Shown: positions 9,280-17,645 of the stretch, one piece after another
Position numbering within the stretch: position 1 is the first letter of the stretch
Layout of the letters: every line of letters starts with the position of its first letter
Assembly (NCBI GenBank): GCA_022791915.1
Contig: JAAWAB010000011.1
Location: 1 to 53,023 of the forward strand
From: Clostridia bacterium
GTDB lineage: Bacteria; Bacillota; Clostridia; Christensenellales; Pumilibacteraceae
Direction: 5' to 3'
Length of the DNA stretch: 53,023 nt
Program-made: the position numbers and the translations under genes
Notes under the pieces: model-generated
The model's input: only the letters and a program-made list of their open reading frames with translations
What the model was told of the DNA's origin: nothing
The model's database searches: none

Positions 9280-10551
9280 ATGAGAATTCACTTTATAGGT
9301 TGCGAGGGCGCCAGTATGAAGGTACTCCGCAGAATCGCCGAGGCGGACGGCGCGCAAACTACGGGCTCGGACGCGGCGCTCGGCGGTCACGACGAAAAAT
9401 TCGCGCACGGCGCCGACCTGGTTGTTTATTCGTCGGCGATTGCGCCCGATAATCCCGAACTTACATATGCGCATGAGAACGGTATCAAAGTGCTTTCGCG
9501 CGCCGAATACTTGGGACAACTTGCGTTGGGGTATTCTTCGGTGATTGCGGTGGCGGGCAGTCACGGCAAAACCACTACTACGGCAATGCTGGGGAGTATA
9601 TTCGCGCCGTACAACGCTACCGTGCATCTGGGCGGAACATACGGCGGGGAATGCGGGCATGTGGGCGGCAAAAAGTATTTTATAACCGAAGCGTGCGAGT
9701 ACCGCCGCAATTTTCTGCACCTGTTGCCGCGCGTGTCGGTGGTGCTCAACGTGGAACTCGACCACACCGATTACTACCGTGACGAAGAAGATATCACGCA
9801 GGCGTTTAACGTGTTTTCGCGCAGTGCGCCCGTGCGTATCGTGTGCGACGACGACCCAAAGAGCGCGCCGCTGCAAACGGGAAACTACATAAGTTTCGGC
9901 ATGGGAGAGCATTGCCGATACCGTGCCGAGCGTCTTGTGTGGCAGAAGGGCGGCACCCGTTTTACGTTTACCGACTCGGGGCGTCCGCTCGGAGAGATAT
10001 CGCTCAAAGTGATGGGAAGGCACAACGTGTACAACGCGCTTGCCGCGGCGGCGGCGGCGATTGCGGCGGGCATTCCCTTTGCCGACGTAAAGCGCGGATT
10101 GGAAAGTTTTGCGGGTGTGGGACGTCGGCTGGAATATCTTGCGTCGCCGTGCGGCTGTGACGTGTACACCGATTACGCACACCACCCGCGCGAAATCGAG
10201 AGCACGGTCGGGTGCCTGCGCGAGGCGGGGTATACGCGCATAGGCATTGTGTTCGAGCCGCACACCTATTCGCGCACGCTTTCTTTACTCGATTCGTTTG
10301 CGTCTGCGCTTATGCTTGCCGACGATATTCTGCTTGCCGATATTTATGCGGCGCGAGAAGACCCCTATCCGGGCGTCAGTTCGCAACTTCTGTGCCGTCG
10401 CATTCTGTGCGAAGGGCGTTGCGCGCGGTGCTATTCTACCTTTTTCGAGTTGAACGAGGCGGCGGCGCAACTGGTGCAAAAGGACGCGGCGCTCGTATAC
10501 TGCGGTGCGGGTACAATCGACGTTGCCGCCCGCGCGTTTGTGCACAAATAA
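9280..10551 (+). CDS. murC: UDP-N-acetylmuramate--L-alanine ligase
   Basis: MurC adds L-alanine to UDP-MurNAc, the first amino acid of the peptidoglycan stem peptide. The 423 residues show the Mur ligase order: N-terminal UDP-binding domain (IGCEGASM, residues 6-13), ATP loop AGSHGKTTTTAM (about 90-101), the EACEY and ELDHTDYY motifs of the central domain (the EACEY form is usual in clostridial MurC), and a C-terminal domain with TDYAHHPREI (about 297-306) and FEPHTYSR. It is slightly shorter than the roughly 450 residues typical of MurC. The ribosome binding site is weak (GAGTG 6 bases before the ATG). Its 3' end is 4 bases from the convergent M23 gene, with no terminator between them. Confidence 0.92.
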   Translation: MRIHFIGCEGASMKVLRRIAEADGAQTTGSDAALGGHDEKFAHGADLVVYSSAIAPDNPELTYAHENGIKVLSRAEYLGQLALGYSSVIAVAGSHGKTTTTAMLGSIFAPYNATVHLGGTYGGECGHVGGKKYFITEACEYRRNFLHLLPRVSVVLNVELDHTDYYRDEEDITQAFNVFSRSAPVRIVCDDDPKSAPLQTGNYISFGMGEHCRYRAERLVWQKGGTRFTFTDSGRPLGEISLKVMGRHNVYNALAAAAAAIAAGIPFADVKRGLESFAGVGRRLEYLASPCGCDVYTDYAHHPREIESTVGCLREAGYTRIGIVFEPHTYSRTLSLLDSFASALMLADDILLADIYAAREDPYPGVSSQLLCRRILCEGRCARCYSTFFELNEAAAQLVQKDAALVYCGAGTIDVAARAFVHK

Positions 10552-10555
10552 CAAA

Positions 10556-11497
10556 TTATGCCTGCCAAATACGGCGGTTGGCGCTCGTGTACTCGCCGTT
10601 TTCGCTTTTAACCGCTTTTACGCGGTACGACGAAAGAAAGCGTGTAAGCGCGTAAAGGTCTACCCAAATTTCTTTGGGACCTTTCTCCTGCTCGGGCGTA
10701 AAAATGAGTTGCAAACCGAAATGCAGGTGCGGACTACACGAAGTGAGATTCACGTTTTCTTTATCCGAATATCCCGTAACGCCCAAATAGCCGATTACCT
10801 GCCCGGGCGTGACGCGCACGCCCACCGTCATGCCTGCGGCAAACGGTTTATCTTTGCGCAAATGTGCATAGTAGTAGTAGCGCAACATGTCGTCGCTGCG
10901 GATTCCGATACGCCACCCGCCGTAACGGTTCCAGCCGCATTCGGTAACGGTGCCGCCTTCCACTGCCACGATGGGGGTACCTATGCTGCCCATGATGTCG
11001 TGCCCCAAATGTTTGCGCTTATAGCCGAAACTGCGCGAGTTGCCGAAATCGTCGTAATGGTTGTACCAGTGCCCCGCGGCAAGCGGAAAGCAACAGCGCA
11101 ATCCGCGTTTTTGTTCGCCCGTTGATTCGTCTACATAGTCGCCCACAAGCGGTTTGAGCACCGCTCCGTAAGACGTGCGCAGATAGTCCGCGTAATTGCT
11201 CTGCGGAAACAAATCGTCCATTTTTTCGCCGCCGCGCAAGCGTTTTGCCATGTCCGCAAGCGTTTTCGCGTCTTTTTTCTTATGGAACACGTTGCCGTTT
11301 TTCAGCGCCACGTATGCCACGGCGTCCGAATAAGAAAAGTTGCAGTCGGCGTCGTGGAATTCGGCGTCGTATTTCAAACATTCGCGCAACACCCATTCGC
11401 TCACGTTGAAATCCACCCAGCGGACGGGCGCGGGGGCAAATGCGCACAGCGGCAAGAGCGCCGTAATAAGCAAAAAAGCAAGAATATTCTTTTTCAT
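10556..11497 (-). CDS. Secreted M23-family peptidoglycan endopeptidase
   Basis: This 313-residue protein has an N-terminal signal peptide (MKKNILAFLLITALLPLCAFA) and so is exported. The C-terminal half is an M23 (LytM/lysostaphin-type) metallopeptidase domain: the first zinc ligands lie in HLGHDIMG (H-x3-D, about residues 167-174) and the second motif is HLHFG (about 261-265). A YYYYAHL segment provides the conserved third histidine. Residues 25-160 are a lineage-specific N-terminal region with no motif I recognise. The enzyme should cut peptide cross-bridges; a role in growth or sporulation is possible but unproven. No clear Shine-Dalgarno precedes the ATG. It is convergent with murC and divergent from the PHP gene. 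Confidence 0.88.
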   Translation of the reverse strand: MKKNILAFLLITALLPLCAFAPAPVRWVDFNVSEWVLRECLKYDAEFHDADCNFSYSDAVAYVALKNGNVFHKKKDAKTLADMAKRLRGGEKMDDLFPQSNYADYLRTSYGAVLKPLVGDYVDESTGEQKRGLRCCFPLAAGHWYNHYDDFGNSRSFGYKRKHLGHDIMGSIGTPIVAVEGGTVTECGWNRYGGWRIGIRSDDMLRYYYYAHLRKDKPFAAGMTVGVRVTPGQVIGYLGVTGYSDKENVNLTSCSPHLHFGLQLIFTPEQEKGPKEIWVDLYALTRFLSSYRVKAVKSENGEYTSANRRIWQA

Positions 11498-11552
11498 ATT
11501 GTGTATAGTGTGCTCGTATATGTGCGGTTTTTATGCAACACATGCGCCGCAT

Positions 11553-11581
11553 TTGACATGCGCGGTTTTCCGTGCTATACT
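11553..11581 (+). promoter_or_regulatory. Sigma-A promoter of the PHP phosphoesterase gene
   Basis: -35 TTGACA (11553-11558), 17-base spacer, -10 TATACT (11576-11581): near consensus. The leader to the ATG at 11645 is about 57 bases. Confidence 0.85.
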
Positions 11582-11644
11582 GACGGCATTCGGGGTACGA
11601 ATCTCGGCATGTAGTGTAGAGGGCGCCCCGTGCGGGAGGTGCGC

Positions 11645-12442
11645 ATGCATTTTTGTGCAGATAATCATATTCACACGAAATTTTCGCCCGACGGTTACGA
11701 CGAACCCGAATCGTTTGTGTTGCGGGCTATGGAAGCGGGCGCGCGGCATATCTGCTTTACCGAACACGTGGATTTGCTGTATCATCGTCCCGAAGTGGCA
11801 AAAGGGGACATAGACGGTTATTTTGCGTGCGTGCGCGCACTGCAACGGCGGTACGCCGACAAAATATATATAGGCGCGGGGCTGGAAATGGGGTATACCG
11901 CCGCGAACGCGCGGGAGAACGCGCGGTTTCTTTCGGAATACCGCCCCGATTACGTAATCAATTCGGTTCATGAAGTGGACGGCTGCGATTGCTACTTTCC
12001 CGAATATTTCAACGGCAAAAGCAAACGCGAGGCATACGCGGCGTATTTGCGTGCGGTAGACGAAAGTCTGGACGCGCCGTATGCGTTCGATACGGTGGGG
12101 CATTTGGGCTACGTTTGCCGTAACGCGCCCTTTGATACCTGCGATTTCTATGCCGAAATGCGGGAAGAAATCAACGCGATACTGCGCAAGATTATCGCAA
12201 AGCAAAAGATACTCGAACTCAACACGAGCGTGCGCGGCGTGCGTGACAACACCGTGCCCGTGCGGGAAATCTTTTTGCAATACGTTGCGCTGGGCGGAAA
12301 AAAGGTGTGTTTCGCGTCCGACGCGCACCGCACGCAAGACGCAGGCAGAAACTATGCCGCCGCGCGCTCGCTTGCGCGCGAAGCGGGAATTTCCGTTCAG
12401 ACAGTGGTGGAAAACGGGCGGGAAAAAGAAATGGAGTTCTGA
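11645..12442 (+). CDS. PHP-domain phosphoesterase, histidinol-phosphatase HisJ-like
   Basis: This 265-residue protein has the PHP-domain metal-binding motifs in order: DNHIHTKFSPDG (H-x-H near residue 8), FTEHVD (about 40-45), GLEMGY (about 83), NSVHEVDG (about 107-114) and SDAHR (about 224-228). Length and motif order fit the HisJ/HisK class that hydrolyses L-histidinol phosphate in histidine biosynthesis. No other his genes are nearby, so a related phosphoesterase role cannot be excluded. GGGAGGT (11634-11640) lies four bases before the ATG at 11645 and fixes the start; a GTG 15 bases upstream has no ribosome binding site. It is monocistronic, with its own promoter and terminator. Confidence 0.85.
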   Translation: MHFCADNHIHTKFSPDGYDEPESFVLRAMEAGARHICFTEHVDLLYHRPEVAKGDIDGYFACVRALQRRYADKIYIGAGLEMGYTAANARENARFLSEYRPDYVINSVHEVDGCDCYFPEYFNGKSKREAYAAYLRAVDESLDAPYAFDTVGHLGYVCRNAPFDTCDFYAEMREEINAILRKIIAKQKILELNTSVRGVRDNTVPVREIFLQYVALGGKKVCFASDAHRTQDAGRNYAAARSLAREAGISVQTVVENGREKEMEF

Positions 12443-12453
12443 AAGAAAAAAAG

Positions 12454-12491
12454 ATGCGTGCCGAGCGGGGGTCGCAGACACGCATTTTTTT
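12454..12491. terminator. Bidirectional terminator between the PHP gene and mutY
   Basis: Arms ATGCGTG (12454-12460) and CACGCAT (12479-12485) are flanked by A-rich sequence on the left and a T run on the right, so it can serve both convergent genes. Confidence 0.8.
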
Positions 12492-12513
12492 ACAGACAGT
12501 AAGCATGTGTTTT

Positions 12514-13578
12514 TTACAAACATTTGCGGAAGGCGGTGGGAAGAGCGGCTTGTTCGTTTGCGTTCGGATTAACCCAAACGAGCGAATCGTCAACGCGTTC
12601 CGTTTGCGCGTCGAATACGAGCATATCCCATTCTATATGGGTAAACACGTGCCGCGCCCGCCGCATGGAGAATTCTCCGCAAATGCGCACGCCCATAGTT
12701 TCGGCTACGCGAACGGCGTCGCCGTCGGACAGGTGTCCCGAGCGGTTGGGCAGTTCCCACAGCGACGCGAGCAAGCCCGTGTCCGAGCGTTTTTGCACGC
12801 CTACCGTGTCGTCGTTGCGAAGAACGAATACGGTGAGCTTTTGTTGTTTTTTCGCCGCTTTGGGCGCGCGGACGGGCAGACTTTCGGCGGTGCCGTGCGC
12901 GTATGCCGCGCACACGGCGCGCAACGGGCAGAGCAGACAGGCGGGGCGTGAAGGCAGACAGATTGCCGACCCCAAATCCATGAAACTCTGCGTAAAGCTG
13001 CCGCACCGTTCGACGGGATATATGCGGGTAAGCGCGTCGGTAATCGTGCGCTTAAAAGGCGGGGTAACGGGCGCATTGTAATCGAGCACGCGGGCAACAA
13101 TGCGCAACACGTTTCCGTCTACGGCGGCAACGGGCAGACCGAAGGCAATAGACGCCACGGCGCCCGCAGTGTAGTCGCCCACGCCCGGCAACAATCGGAG
13201 CACGCTCGGGCTTGCGGGAAATACGCCATCGTATTCGTCTGCCACGATACGGGCGGCGCGCTTTAAGTTGCGCGCCCGCGAATAGTAACCCAATCCTTCC
13301 CACGCTTTGAGAAGAAGGTCGTCGTTCGCGCGGGCAAGCGCATGAACGGTAGGGAACAGCGAAAGAAAGCGTTCGTAATAGCCGATTGCCGCATTCACTC
13401 TCGTTTGTTGCAACATGATTTCCGAAACGAAAATGCGATATGGGTCGCGCGTTCTGCGCCAAGGCAGGTCGCGTTTGTTTTGCTCGTACCAAGGAACGAG
13501 AAGACGGGGCAACGGTTCGAGTTTTTTTGCCGTGTCGTTATTTTCCGTATTTTCGGTTGGGGGCGAATTGTTTTTCAT
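12514..13578 (-). CDS. mutY: A/G-specific adenine glycosylase
   Basis: MutY removes adenine mispaired with 8-oxoguanine. The 354 residues show the helix-hairpin-helix glycosylase core: LPWRRTRDPYRIFVSEIMLQ (the catalytic Glu is in SEIMLQQTRV, about 59-68), the hairpin LLPGVGDYTAGAV with the conserved Asp, and the 4Fe-4S loop with spacing C-x6-C-x2-C-x5-C (CLPSRPACLLCPLRAVC). A C-terminal NUDIX-like domain (about 240-354) recognises 8-oxoG. The start at 13578 gives MKNNSPPTE; the open frame runs 41 codons further upstream but crosses the promoter. Together with the Fpg-like gene at 41348 it would form part of an oxidised-guanine repair system. Confidence 0.94.
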   Translation of the reverse strand: MKNNSPPTENTENNDTAKKLEPLPRLLVPWYEQNKRDLPWRRTRDPYRIFVSEIMLQQTRVNAAIGYYERFLSLFPTVHALARANDDLLLKAWEGLGYYSRARNLKRAARIVADEYDGVFPASPSVLRLLPGVGDYTAGAVASIAFGLPVAAVDGNVLRIVARVLDYNAPVTPPFKRTITDALTRIYPVERCGSFTQSFMDLGSAICLPSRPACLLCPLRAVCAAYAHGTAESLPVRAPKAAKKQQKLTVFVLRNDDTVGVQKRSDTGLLASLWELPNRSGHLSDGDAVRVAETMGVRICGEFSMRRARHVFTHIEWDMLVFDAQTERVDDSLVWVNPNANEQAALPTAFRKCL

Positions 13579-13617
13579 ACCTGCTTGATTCCGTTTGTAA
13601 AGCGTTCTTTTGTCTGT

Positions 13618-13647
13618 ATTGTAACACGGATAGACGCAAAAAAGCAA
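13618..13647 (-). promoter_or_regulatory. Promoter of mutY
   Basis: On the minus strand: -35 TTGCTT (13647-13642), 18-base spacer, -10 TACAAT (13623-13618). The start of transcription falls about 30 bases before the chosen mutY ATG. Confidence 0.65.
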
Positions 13648-13687
13648 TCTTTCTGCCCGCTCGGCACGATTTTTCGCGCAAAAACGC

Positions 13688-13717
13688 TTGCCTAACCGCA
13701 TGCAAATGTGTTATACT
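13688..13717 (+). promoter_or_regulatory. Promoter of secG
   Basis: -35 TTGCCT (13688-13693), 18-base spacer, -10 TATACT (13712-13717). The leader to the secG ATG is about 24 bases and carries AGAGGTG. Confidence 0.7.
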
Positions 13718-13747
13718 GTTTCGGTAACGAATTTCAGAGGTGTTTTC

Positions 13748-14056
13748 ATGAAAAACGTCCTATTGCCTTCCGTGGCTACTTGGATTACCACGTCGTTCCC
13801 CATTATCCGTATGGTGTTGCTCATTTTGATGGTAGTGCTTGCGCTTGCCATGATTATCGTTGTGTTGTTTCAGCCGTCGTCGGGCGACGGAATGGGCGCT
13901 ATTTCGGGTCAGCTCTCGGATACGTTCTACACAAAAAACAAAGGTCGTTCTCTCGAAGGTGTTATGAAACGTCTTACGATTGTTTTGGGAATCTGTCTGT
14001 TTGTGATTTCGGTGCTGTTTTTCATTACGGTGGTTATCTATCCGGTAGGCGCGTAA
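13748..14056 (+). CDS. secG: Preprotein translocase subunit SecG
   Basis: SecG is the small membrane subunit of the SecYEG channel. The 102 residues hold two transmembrane helices, about 20-42 (IRMVLLILMVVLALAMIIVV) and about 78-98 (LTIVLGICLFVISVLFFITV), joined by a loop with the family signature LFQPSSGDGMGAISG, followed by a basic KNKGRSLEGVMKR turn. The N-terminal extension of about 18 residues before the first helix is a little long for the family. The ATG at 13748 has AGAGGTG upstream; 20 more open codons upstream lie over the promoter. rnr follows after a terminator-like hairpin, the usual secG-rnr neighbourhood. Confidence 0.92.
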   Translation: MKNVLLPSVATWITTSFPIIRMVLLILMVVLALAMIIVVLFQPSSGDGMGAISGQLSDTFYTKNKGRSLEGVMKRLTIVLGICLFVISVLFFITVVIYPVGA

Positions 14057-14077
14057 GAACAAAAAGAATATTCGGCA

Positions 14078-14106
14078 GAGCGGGCGAGAGAAGCCCGCTC
14101 TTTTTT
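14078..14106 (+). terminator. Terminator or attenuator between secG and rnr
   Basis: Perfect 8-bp GC-rich stem GAGCGGGC (14078-14085) and GCCCGCTC (14093-14100), followed by TTTTTT. It ends 16 bases before rnr. rnr has no obvious separate promoter, so partial read-through would set its level. Confidence 0.85.
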
Positions 14107-14122
14107 ATAGTATGGAGATAGT

Positions 14123-16180
14123 ATGAAGAAAGAAAAAAAGGGAAATCTGTTGCGCAAGCCCAAAAAGAGCGCACAAAAAAAAGATACGCACGGTAAGCGG
14201 CGCAATCCGTCGTCGGCTCGCGGCTATGCAAAGAGTGCCGCCGACAAAAAGAACCCCGCCGCAAAAGCGGCAACCTTTTCGCAAGCCGAGCGAATCGAAG
14301 GAAAAATCGACGCGAGCGGAAAAGGATTCGGCTTTTTGGTGCGCGACGACGGCGGAGAGGATTTGTTCATTCCCGCACGCGACATGCTCACGGCGTTGGG
14401 CGGCGACAGGGTGGCGTGCGTCCGCACGGGCATGAACCGCGGCGGCGGAGAAGCGAAAGTGGTGGAAATTCTTTCCCGCGCCAACGAACACGTGGTGGGC
14501 ACCTACCGCAGAACGGACGGCGTGGGCATCGTGATTGCCGACAACCCGCGTTTGGGCACCGATATTTTTGTTAAAGACGAACGGAGCGGCGGCGCGGCAA
14601 GCGGCGAGAAAGTGGTGGTCAAAATTCTCAAATATCCGCCCATGCGCCGTCCCGAAGGAGAAGTGAAAGAAATTCTCGGTTTCCCCGACGAGCCGGGCGT
14701 GGATATTTTGAGCATAATTCGCATGCACAATCTGTACGAGAGTTTTCCCGCAACCGTGTTGCGAGAAAGCGAACGGATTCCGCAGTCGGTAAGCGAGCAA
14801 ATGCTTGCGGGCAGAACGGATTACCGCAATCAAACGGTAATTACCATAGACGGCGACGATTCGCGTGATTTCGACGACGCCGTAACGCTTTCGCGCACCC
14901 GCGAAGGATTGTTTCGTTTGGGCGTGCACATTGCCGACGTGGCGCACTATGTAAAGGCGGACGGCGAATTGGATAAAGAGGCGTATAAGCGCGCCACTTC
15001 GGTGTATTTCCCCGACCGCGTGTTGCCCATGTTGCCCGAAGCGCTTTGTAACGGAATTTGTTCGCTCAACGAAGGCGTAGACCGCCTTACGCTTTCGGTG
15101 GAAATGGATATAGACGATTTCGGGGCGATTGTGCGGCACAAAATCTGCGAAGGCGTGATTCGTTCGCGCGCCCGCATGACGTATACGCAGGTGGCGAAAA
15201 TTTTGGACGGCGACGCAGAACTTTGCGCCCGTTACGATTTTTTGGTGCCCATGCTGCAAGATATGAAAACGTTGGCGGCAATCCTGCGTAAAAAGCGGAC
15301 GGAGCGGGGAAATATAGAGTTCGATATTCCCGAATGCAAAATTATGCTGAACGAGCAGGGGCACACGGTAAACGTAACGAGAATGCAACCGCTTGTTTCG
15401 CACAAGATGATAGAAGAATTCATGCTTGCCTGCAACGAAACGGTGGCGGAGCATTTTGTTGCCAAAAAGATTCCGTTTGTGTTCCGCGCGCATGCGGCGC
15501 CTCCGCCCGAAAAGGTGCAAACGTTAATCGGATTCGTGTCGGCGCTCGGACTCACGTTCCCGTCCGTCGATTCGCCCAAAAGCGCCGACTTTGCCCGTTT
15601 TTTGGCGTCGCTCGACCAAAGCGTGGCGGGCGTGGTGAACCGCGTGGCGCTACGCAGCATGAGCAAAGCCACGTATGAGCCGAACAATGCGGGGCATTTC
15701 GGACTTGCGGCGCCGTACTACTGCCATTTTACGTCGCCTATTCGCAGGTATCCCGACCTGATGATTCACCGCATTATAAAAGCGTTTTTGCACGGCGAGA
15801 ACGTGAGCAAATTCACCGATACGGTGGTGGCGGCAAGCAGGCAGAGCAGCGAGCGCGAAAAACTCGCCGAGAGCGCCGAGCGCAAAGCGGACGACCTGAA
15901 AAAAGCGGAATTCATGCGCGACAAAATAGGCGAAGACTATTTCGGCGTGGTGTCGGGCGTTACCGAATGGGGCATTTTCGTGGAATTGGAAAACACCGTG
16001 GAAGGACTCATTCGCACCGAAAACCTGCCGGGCGACGGCTATGTGTTCAACGGCGAGCTGTTCCGCCTGGACAACCCGTCCCGCACGTTTAAGCTGGGCG
16101 ACCGTTTGCACATTACCGTGGCGGGCGTAAACGGCGACCGCGTTTCGTTTGCGCTATTTTCCGAAAAAGATTTTGCATAA
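14123..16180 (+). CDS. rnr: Ribonuclease R
   Basis: RNase R is a processive 3'-5' exoribonuclease that degrades structured RNA and takes part in rRNA and tmRNA quality control. The 685 residues comprise a lysine-rich N-terminal extension (about 1-50), cold-shock OB domains (about 55-230), the RNB catalytic domain with the acidic metal site DGDDSRDFDDAVTL (about 242-255), and a C-terminal S1 domain (DYFGVVSGVTEWGIFVELEN, about 605-680). The K-rich tail common at the C-terminus of enterobacterial RNase R is absent; here the basic stretch is at the N-terminus. GGAGA lies before the ATG. smpB, which often follows rnr, is not here. Confidence 0.95.
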   Translation: MKKEKKGNLLRKPKKSAQKKDTHGKRRNPSSARGYAKSAADKKNPAAKAATFSQAERIEGKIDASGKGFGFLVRDDGGEDLFIPARDMLTALGGDRVACVRTGMNRGGGEAKVVEILSRANEHVVGTYRRTDGVGIVIADNPRLGTDIFVKDERSGGAASGEKVVVKILKYPPMRRPEGEVKEILGFPDEPGVDILSIIRMHNLYESFPATVLRESERIPQSVSEQMLAGRTDYRNQTVITIDGDDSRDFDDAVTLSRTREGLFRLGVHIADVAHYVKADGELDKEAYKRATSVYFPDRVLPMLPEALCNGICSLNEGVDRLTLSVEMDIDDFGAIVRHKICEGVIRSRARMTYTQVAKILDGDAELCARYDFLVPMLQDMKTLAAILRKKRTERGNIEFDIPECKIMLNEQGHTVNVTRMQPLVSHKMIEEFMLACNETVAEHFVAKKIPFVFRAHAAPPPEKVQTLIGFVSALGLTFPSVDSPKSADFARFLASLDQSVAGVVNRVALRSMSKATYEPNNAGHFGLAAPYYCHFTSPIRRYPDLMIHRIIKAFLHGENVSKFTDTVVAASRQSSEREKLAESAERKADDLKKAEFMRDKIGEDYFGVVSGVTEWGIFVELENTVEGLIRTENLPGDGYVFNGELFRLDNPSRTFKLGDRLHITVAGVNGDRVSFALFSEKDFA

Positions 16181-16191
16181 AATTTACCAAA

Positions 16192-16614
16192 ATGAAAAAT
16201 ACTATCTCTATCAAACGAAAAGGATGGTATTTATCAATGGTCAACACAATCGCAACGGTAGCACTCTCTCTTGCGGCAATGCTTCCCGCACAAGGTTTTA
16301 AGGAGGCAATCAAGCCGCCCGTAATCGACGGAGACAGCGTAATCATCAAATGTCTGCCGCACAGAGAACGGCAGGTAGACGGCGACTATACGGTGGAAGA
16401 AACGGAAAACAAAGACGCTTCCGCGCGTTACGAAGAACTCAAAAAGGCGCTGGACGAACGGTTCGCGCACATGTTCGAACTCAAAGCCAAACTGGAAAAA
16501 CAGCAGGCGGAAATGAGCAAGAAGTGGGACGAATACTATATTCTGCACGAAAAGTACAACCACGAACTCAAAAAAATCGTGGCGGCTTGGGTAACGGAAG
16601 AAAACTATCTATAA
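16192..16614 (+). CDS. Small signal-anchored coiled-coil protein of unknown function
   Basis: I do not recognise the family. The 140-residue protein has a basic start (MKNTISIKRKG), a hydrophobic stretch at about 17-35 that may be a signal peptide or anchor, a short PPVIDGDSVIIK segment, and a predicted coiled coil (about 80-130, rich in E, K and L, from ARYEELKKALDERF to HELKKIVAAW). It begins 11 bases after rnr, so co-transcription is likely, and a strong terminator follows. ATG 16192 has no Shine-Dalgarno but supplies the positive residues expected before the hydrophobic segment; ATG 16237 has AAAAGGA 12 bases upstream and is an alternative start. An extracellular or membrane-proximal structural role is a guess. 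Confidence 0.7.
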   Translation: MKNTISIKRKGWYLSMVNTIATVALSLAAMLPAQGFKEAIKPPVIDGDSVIIKCLPHRERQVDGDYTVEETENKDASARYEELKKALDERFAHMFELKAKLEKQQAEMSKKWDEYYILHEKYNHELKKIVAAWVTEENYL

Positions 16615-16630
16615 CATAAGAAAAAGAAAA

Positions 16631-16664
16631 GGGACTTGCTATACAAACGGCAAGTCCCTTTTTT
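16631..16664 (+). terminator. Terminator of the secG-rnr transcript
   Basis: Perfect 9-bp stem GGGACTTGC (16631-16639) and GCAAGTCCC (16650-16658), followed by a T run; AAAA flanks the left side. Confidence 0.9.
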
Positions 16665-16705
16665 GTATGTGTGCGTTCGGTAGCGAACCGAGTGGAAAGA
16701 TAAAG

Positions 16706-16735
16706 CAGAAAAAAACGCGCGTTTCGGGCGCGCTT
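16706..16735 (-). terminator. Probable terminator of the minus-strand gene at 16780
   Basis: On the minus strand a GCGCG...CGCGC hairpin is followed by one G and then TTTTTTT (plus-strand A run at 16708-16715). Confidence 0.55.
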
Positions 16736-16779
16736 GCGGATTGCGTATTCGTGCATATGCGCAGGGGAAGGGGAACGGC

Positions 16780-17421
16780 TTAATTATCGCATAAAACGGT
16801 GCGTTTTCCGTTCAGGATATCCAGCGCAATGTTGGCGGACGCTTTTTCTTTGCGAAAACGGATTTTCCCGATTCGGCGGGATGCGGAACGCGAGCGACCC
16901 AAAACGATAGCGCCGTCGGTCGCCGCCATTACGCATGCTTTTCTGGGAATGAACCGATAGTCGGAAACGGCTACGTGCACGTGTTCGTAGTTTTTTGCGA
17001 TTCGGTTTAGCATGCGGCGCATGTGCAGACGCATGAAAAACGAATAGGCAATGCCGTCGAGATTGAGCCAGCTTTCGCGCGTGGCGTCCGTTAAGGCGGC
17101 GGCAAGCAGAACGGCGCGAAACGTGAGCCGATTGAGCTTACCCATGCGCTTGCAAAGCGATACGCGCGTGCCCGCTTTTTCGAGCAGTTCTTTTGCCGCG
17201 CTGTCCGAAAGGGGCAACCGCGTTTTGAGCGCGCGGGCATATCCCAGATATTCGCCCACGCGCATGTCGGCGTACGGAATTTCGCCCAACACAAAACAAA
17301 CTTTTCCGTTCAACTTAAAATCGGCGAGCACGTCGCAGTTGTCGGCAAGCGCGGCGTCTATGCGCGCTTTGCGAAAGAACATGCGTTTTTCGCGGACGTT
17401 TCCTATATAATACGTAATCAT
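16780..17421 (-). CDS. Hypothetical protein, possible P-loop-less ABC-ATPase-like domain
   Basis: A 213-residue cytoplasmic protein without a confident family. Its second half recalls an ABC ATPase with motifs eroded: MRVGEYLGYARALK resembles the stretch after the Q-loop, MGKLNRLTFRAVLLAAAL lies where LSGGQ...R...A.AL would be, NLDGIAYSFFMR where the Walker B/D-loop would be, and HVHVAVSDYRFI where the H-loop strand would be. There is no Walker A motif and no LSGGQ. If the resemblance is real it is a catalytically dead relative; the comparison is by eye and weak. AAGGAGTACCGT precedes the ATG at 17421, which I prefer over the longer reading frame. No permease gene is adjacent; ytaF is divergent. 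Confidence 0.55.
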   Translation of the reverse strand: MITYYIGNVREKRMFFRKARIDAALADNCDVLADFKLNGKVCFVLGEIPYADMRVGEYLGYARALKTRLPLSDSAAKELLEKAGTRVSLCKRMGKLNRLTFRAVLLAAALTDATRESWLNLDGIAYSFFMRLHMRRMLNRIAKNYEHVHVAVSDYRFIPRKACVMAATDGAIVLGRSRSASRRIGKIRFRKEKASANIALDILNGKRTVLCDN

Positions 17422-17645
17422 ACGGTACTCCTTGCACCATCGGGCGTCTTTTTTACCCGCATAAGTCGGGATAAGCGAATTATAGACGGATTGACGGAAA
17501 ATATACGCACGCATGTACGGTTATGCAATTTTAATAGATACAGATAAAAGCGCACTACGTATCTTTGGGCTGTGTGCAAGCGGCTTTTTTTATTGCATAC
17601 TTGTTATCGTGCCGCATTTTGCTCGGGCGGCATACACTGGTAGTG

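Noticed and set aside
14105-15520. A 471-residue minus-strand open frame over rnr
   Set aside because: Shadow of rnr, rich in H and R; not a protein family.
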